A program made the position numbers and the translations under genes. This document shows, one piece after another, positions 15,653 through 18,320 of a DNA stretch of 18,320 bases; position 1 is the stretch's first letter, and each line of letters begins with the position of its first letter. Source of the DNA: Peptococcaceae bacterium BRH_c23 (GTDB lineage Bacteria; Bacillota_B; Desulfitobacteriia; Desulfitobacteriales; Desulfitobacteriaceae); contig LADV01000100.1 in assembly GCA_000961805.1 (NCBI GenBank), forward strand, positions 1 to 18,320, read 5' to 3'. Below the pieces are notes generated by a model that saw nothing but the letters and a program-made list of their open reading frames with translations, searched no databases and had not been told where the DNA came from.

Positions 15653-17053
15653 CCCGATCCCCTCCTTTATTTTTAACTGATAACTTTGAGTAAAATTTAA
15701 TAAATTTCCGAGAAAAGGAAAATCATCTTTCAAGGATTTTCTAAAAGCAAAAGACTCCATCTGCTGAAGAATGTCCTTTTTCTGAAGAACCCTTTGCAAA
15801 ATACGGTTTCGCCAAAGATTATTACTAATATCAAATGCTTTCCCTTCGTTAGGCAGATATAGGTCTCGGAAAACTTTGAATAAAAATTTATGATCTTGAG
15901 CAAACTCTTCATGAAACGAATGTAATAAACGGAAAGCATAAGCAGTTTCTGAATAAGCAATAATTTCTTTTATCATAAATGTTTGTCCTTTATACCCAAT
16001 CACTAACAAGTATATCTGTAGAGGTGTTTCAATTACCGGCTTAATACATAACATCGTCAGTTCCTCAGCAGATTGAGCATGCTCTTCTGCTTCTATCCGC
16101 AAAGATTCATACGAATCATGAAAAAACGCCCAAAGAAATTCATAAGGTAATTTAGCATAATAAAGCAACCGATTATCGCTTTTTGTGGTTCCAATATTAG
16201 ACAAATGATTTTCTTCATCGAATTGGCGTACATTTGCTTGAGCGTTAAGAAACATATGACTATTGATCAACTTTTCTGCATGACTTGTCGTCATTTGTAA
16301 AATGAATAGATTTTCTGGTTTCCTATCTTTTATCCTTTGTTTGTAATAAGCAGCCTCTACAGCAAATTTGCTCAAAAATTGACATTCCCAACAAATTTTA
16401 TCCGGCTTTTTCCCTTCGGAATTAAAAGATAATGTCGCGGTTGGGCTTGCAAACAATAGAAATGAAGGTTGAGATACTTCACTACATATATTCTCTTGGC
16501 CACAAATACAGCAAGTTGTTCTTGTACCTTTGTTAGGAAACAACTGGATTATTGGATGGCACACCGGGGAATCATAAAGTAAACGTTTTTTCGCACCCCA
16601 AAGCGTCTTTTGATTTTCAAGTAAGAAAGTATCCACTCTTTCCTGCATTTTCATGGATAATTTTGCATATTCTTCATTTTCCGCTCGATAACTACTTCCC
16701 TTCGTAAACAGGCCAGGAATAGGGGTGGGACTGCGGCGTGGAATTAGACCGAATTGGTTAGTATTTTTATCATAAATCACAAGCTCGTTTGCTTCGCGTT
16801 GTTTTCTTGTCGACACATTCCAATATCTGTTGGCCAATTCTTCGTAACAACTGTCCAAAAAATCTTTTAGCGTCTGCTGAGATGGCGCTTGAAAAATTAA
16901 TTCTTGCATATTAACGGAATAGTGAATGGAATGATATTGAGAATTGCTATCCTTTAGTTGTCCCGCTATATTGTACAGTCCAATAATGCCAGAATCGATC
17001 CACCAATGATGTCTTAAGGGGAAGGTATGTTCATAAACCAGTTTCTCTTCCAC
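15290..17053 (-). CDS. cas8b1: Type I-B large subunit Cas8b1/Cst1, operon 2
   Basis: A 587-residue Cst1-family protein, named for paired CXXC motifs. Both are present: CCIC at 181-184 and CWEC at 221-224, presumably a zinc ribbon. It acts as the Cascade large subunit. The start is GTG at 17053 with AGGAGG 7 nt upstream, an excellent ribosome binding site. The acidic-basic tail (KKDDEETRDENQEDKGE) is disordered-looking. It leads operon 2 and is separated from cas6 by a 271-bp non-coding gap holding a candidate regulatory RNA. By eye it is more AT-rich than operon 1. Confidence 0.93.
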   Translation of the reverse strand: MEEKLVYEHTFPLRHHWWIDSGIIGLYNIAGQLKDSNSQYHSIHYSVNMQELIFQAPSQQTLKDFLDSCYEELANRYWNVSTRKQREANELVIYDKNTNQFGLIPRRSPTPIPGLFTKGSSYRAENEEYAKLSMKMQERVDTFLLENQKTLWGAKKRLLYDSPVCHPIIQLFPNKGTRTTCCICGQENICSEVSQPSFLLFASPTATLSFNSEGKKPDKICWECQFLSKFAVEAAYYKQRIKDRKPENLFILQMTTSHAEKLINSHMFLNAQANVRQFDEENHLSNIGTTKSDNRLLYYAKLPYEFLWAFFHDSYESLRIEAEEHAQSAEELTMLCIKPVIETPLQIYLLVIGYKGQTFMIKEIIAYSETAYAFRLLHSFHEEFAQDHKFLFKVFRDLYLPNEGKAFDISNNLWRNRILQRVLQKKDILQQMESFAFRKSLKDDFPFLGNLLNFTQSYQLKIKEGIGMTQDQVDVAVNLGRQIVLSARDIAKDISGSNFDRVKGDLFTLRKTRTVTDFLEQLNRIQFRYNIVVSNQILGGILEKVTFDDFKSYCLLGALNTYNNFKRSKGKKDDEETRDENQEDKGE

Positions 17054-17074
17054 TTGATAACCTCCTCTCTTATT

Positions 17075-17103
17075 ATGATATAATGTGGTACAAATAAATG
17101 CAA
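17075..17103 (-). promoter_or_regulatory. Candidate promoter of operon 2 (cas8b1)
   Basis: On the minus strand TTGCAT (17103-17098) and TATCAT (17080-17075) are separated by 17 bp and end 21 bp ahead of the GTG start. The -35 is weak, the -10 differs from consensus at one base. The same bases also carry a plus-strand TATAAT (17079-17084) with TTGATA 19 bp upstream, so the polarity is not certain. The segment 17076-17090 is the predicted target of the crRNA-like RNA described nearby. Confidence 0.5.
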
Positions 17104-17127
17104 GATGTTATGGAAATATTTTTCAAA

Positions 17128-17156
17128 TTGCTTATAACTGTCATATGAATTATAAT
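17128..17156 (+). promoter_or_regulatory. Promoter of the crRNA-like RNA
   Basis: TTGCTT (17128-17133) and TATAAT (17151-17156) with exactly 17 bp between them, a strong sigma-70-type promoter on the plus strand. Initiation near 17163 would be about 12 nt ahead of the first degenerate repeat. No protein-coding gene lies downstream in this direction. Confidence 0.75.
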
Positions 17157-17174
17157 AAGTAATCAATGTTGCCA

Positions 17175-17204
17175 AAGTTTAGTTTGCCTATTAGGATTTG
17201 AAAC
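17175..17204 (+). repeat. Degenerate CRISPR repeat 1
   Basis: Core GCCTATTAGGATTTGAAAC keeps the repeat body and a nearly intact 5' handle (TTTGAAAC). The differences cluster in the first ten bases, the part that would end up at the 3' end of a preceding crRNA. Confidence 0.85.
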
Positions 17205-17219
17205 TGATAAAATGTTGTA

Positions 17220-17249
17220 AATTTTAGCTTGCCTATAAGGATTTTAAGG
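17220..17249 (+). repeat. Degenerate CRISPR repeat 2
   Basis: Core TAGCTTGCCTATAAGGA is kept but the handle is lost (ATTTTAAGG). Losing the downstream handle is what would be expected if only the first repeat has to supply a functional handle. Confidence 0.85.
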
Positions 17250-17270
17250 AAATTTACTAAGACCTTGAGC

Positions 17271-17318
17271 AAAGTCAAAAATACCTTACGAAATGTACGT
17301 AGAGGTGTTTTTGACTTT
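17271..17318 (+). terminator. Long hairpin ending the crRNA-like transcript
   Basis: Arms AAAGTCAAAAATACC (17271-17285) and GGTGTTTTTGACTTT (17304-17318) pair fully if one G-U wobble is allowed in the plus-strand RNA; in minus-strand RNA the same position is an A-C mismatch. The flank GTTGTCTT is only moderately T-rich, so terminator strength is uncertain. It lies 6 bp past the cas6 stop and may stop both converging transcripts. Confidence 0.55.
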
Positions 17319-17324
17319 GTTGTC

Positions 17325-18131
17325 TTATCCCCTCCCCATCACCTCCAAACATCCGCACCCTTGTGCATTCTTACTTCCCAGGCCTGCATCTATGGCAACT
17401 TGAAGCAACTCAGGCGGCCCAGATAGTTCCATCATCCCCGAGTATCCTTTGATGATCCCCCCCTTATACTCCAAAATGTGCATCTTTGGATTATTGAGCA
17501 TATGAAGGTTAACGCTCCTTCGCTCACCTTCTAGATGATCACTGGCGTTGTTCATGGGATAGGAGCTTGCGCTTTCATCCTTTTTCTCGGCTTGATTCCA
17601 AGTTCTGATCCCTTCCCATTTCTTCTGGAGATTTTCAGCCACAATGCGCCTAAACTCCGGTTCTCCGGGCTGCAGATAGACTGTATATTTGCTCCCGTCT
17701 CCACGAAACATAGTGCTATAGGCTACAACAGGTGAGAGTGTGCGTACACGAATAGTCTCGCTCAGCACATTCGGATGTGAGACTTGAATCCCAGTAATCT
17801 CCGCACTAATCCCGCCGATTCTTAACGCCAACTGTTTTAGCAGTCCCCCTGCGATAGAGCCTAGAATATCGTCTATCGGTGAGGAGACAATCCAATTGGC
17901 TCCTTCAGGGAAACGGATATACTTTTTATCCTTAGATAGCTCATAACGTCCCAATAGCTTTGAAAATGTAAAGAGACGAAAAATCCGTCCATCTCCTTCA
18001 AAACCCTGGGTATGGACCTGATCTGCAATATTTCCTTCCATCACATGATAAATCGCGCTTTGAAGCCAATAGTGATAATGAATTGGAAACCCTTCTGTTG
18101 GTGAAAACTTTAAGCATATATTCAACCTCAT
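17325..18131 (-). CDS. cas6: CRISPR pre-crRNA endoribonuclease Cas6
   Basis: A 268-residue Cas6, which cuts pre-crRNA within each repeat just 5' of the ATTGAAAC handle. Visible features: the N-terminal strand RLNICLKFSPTEGFPIHYHYWLQSAIY with candidate catalytic histidines H18 and H20, the internal GGIIKGYSGMMELSG strand (about 224-238), and the C-terminal glycine-rich loop GLGSKNAQGCGCLEV typical of the RAMP family. The ATG follows an AAGGGGG ribosome binding site. It is the only intact cas6 here; two broken relatives lie around hicAB. It therefore probably processes the array for both effectors and also the crRNA-like RNA whose gene converges on its 3' end. Confidence 0.95.
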   Translation of the reverse strand: MRLNICLKFSPTEGFPIHYHYWLQSAIYHVMEGNIADQVHTQGFEGDGRIFRLFTFSKLLGRYELSKDKKYIRFPEGANWIVSSPIDDILGSIAGGLLKQLALRIGGISAEITGIQVSHPNVLSETIRVRTLSPVVAYSTMFRGDGSKYTVYLQPGEPEFRRIVAENLQKKWEGIRTWNQAEKKDESASSYPMNNASDHLEGERRSVNLHMLNNPKMHILEYKGGIIKGYSGMMELSGPPELLQVAIDAGLGSKNAQGCGCLEVMGRG

Positions 18132-18320
18132 ATTTCTGCCCCCTTATGAAGTACCATTTTCTCAACTTACTTTAAGCTTACAGGATAAGTTAGACAATTT
18201 TCTGTTTCACTAGCAAATTTCCCATTTTATTAAATATTTAACATTTCTACTATTTCTCATAAAATCCTTTATTTTTCTTTATTTAACTGCAAAGGGTGCT
18301 CAAAATAGGTCTTAGAATTA
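18132..18320 (-). promoter_or_regulatory. cas6 upstream region
   Basis: AT-rich and non-coding to the window edge. A minus-strand TTGTCT (18197-18192) and TAAAGT (18174-18169) lie 17 bp apart, a modest promoter candidate. The first 120 bp or so are duplicated, diverged, upstream of the cas6 scar at 10008-10135. Beyond about 18250 I see nothing. Confidence 0.4.

Larger units (their letters stand above)
17163..17318 (+). ncRNA. CreA/CreR-like crRNA-resembling guide RNA between cas6 and cas8b1
   Basis: Two degenerate repeats flank a 15-nt pseudo-spacer. The first (17175-17204) matches the array repeat, in crRNA sense, at 21 of 30 positions and ends TTTGAAAC, against the handle ATTGAAAC. The second (17220-17249) matches at 20 of 30 and keeps TAGCTTGCCTATAAGGA. 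They agree with each other at 24 of 30. The pseudo-spacer TGATAAAATGTTGTA matches 17076-17090 (TGATATAATGTGGTA) except at guide positions 6 and 12. TTA lies at the PAM position (17073-17075). CreA and CreR are known crRNA-like guides located beside cas genes that direct Cascade to repress a toxin or cas promoter without cleavage. The 3' end is taken as the hairpin at 17271-17318. Orientation is opposite to the main array. Function here is inferred. Confidence 0.75.

Noticed and set aside
1..18320. Insertion sequence or phage integration explaining the cas6 fragments
   Set aside because: No transposase, integrase, terminal inverted repeats or target duplications are visible near the fragments; homologous or illegitimate recombination is the simpler reading.

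Overview
The window is almost entirely CRISPR-Cas: a long repeat array, one shared adaptation module, two different type I-B effector operons in tandem, one intact cas6, and a hicAB toxin-antitoxin pair between the operons. Moderate-to-low GC, AGGAGG-type ribosome binding sites, TTG/GTG starts and a Cas set of the TM1802/Csh2 plus Cst1/Cst2 kind suggest a Firmicute of the Clostridia (Desulfitobacterium-like anaerobes are my guess; the sequence alone does not fix the genus). I see no transposase, integrase, tRNA or rRNA.

Layout. 1-1660: CRISPR array with 25 identical 30-bp repeats, running off the left edge. The crRNA handle ATTGAAAC is read from the minus strand, so the leader is at 1661-1830, next to cas2. 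1831-3674 (minus): cas2, cas1, cas4. 3726-9869 (minus): cas3, cas5, cas7 and cas8b of a Csh/TM1802-type I-B effector (operon 1). 9928-10007: deletion scar of a second cas6, with its upstream region still recognisable to about 10135. 10161-10982 (plus): hicAB with paired operators, promoter and terminator. 11128-11214: a second small cas6 fragment. 11306-17053 (minus): cas3, cas5, cas7 and cas8b of a Cst1/Cst2-type I-B effector (operon 2). 17054-17324: non-coding gap with a candidate crRNA-like regulatory RNA. 17325-18131 (minus): the only intact cas6.

How it fits together. One adaptation set, one array and one Cas6 appear to serve two effector complexes, because operon 2 has no cas1/2/4 and operon 1 has lost its cas6. 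The most interesting element is in the cas6-cas8b gap. Two degenerate repeats in the opposite orientation to the array enclose a 15-nt pseudo-spacer behind a good promoter. That pseudo-spacer matches the operon 2 cas8b promoter at 13 of 15 positions. The only mismatches are at guide positions 6 and 12, which type I Cascade flips out anyway, and a TTA lies at the PAM position. This is the architecture of CreA/CreR guides, by which Cascade represses a toxin or its own cas promoter.

Both cas8b genes also show possible internal start sites for a Cas11b small subunit; the one in operon 2 is very convincing.
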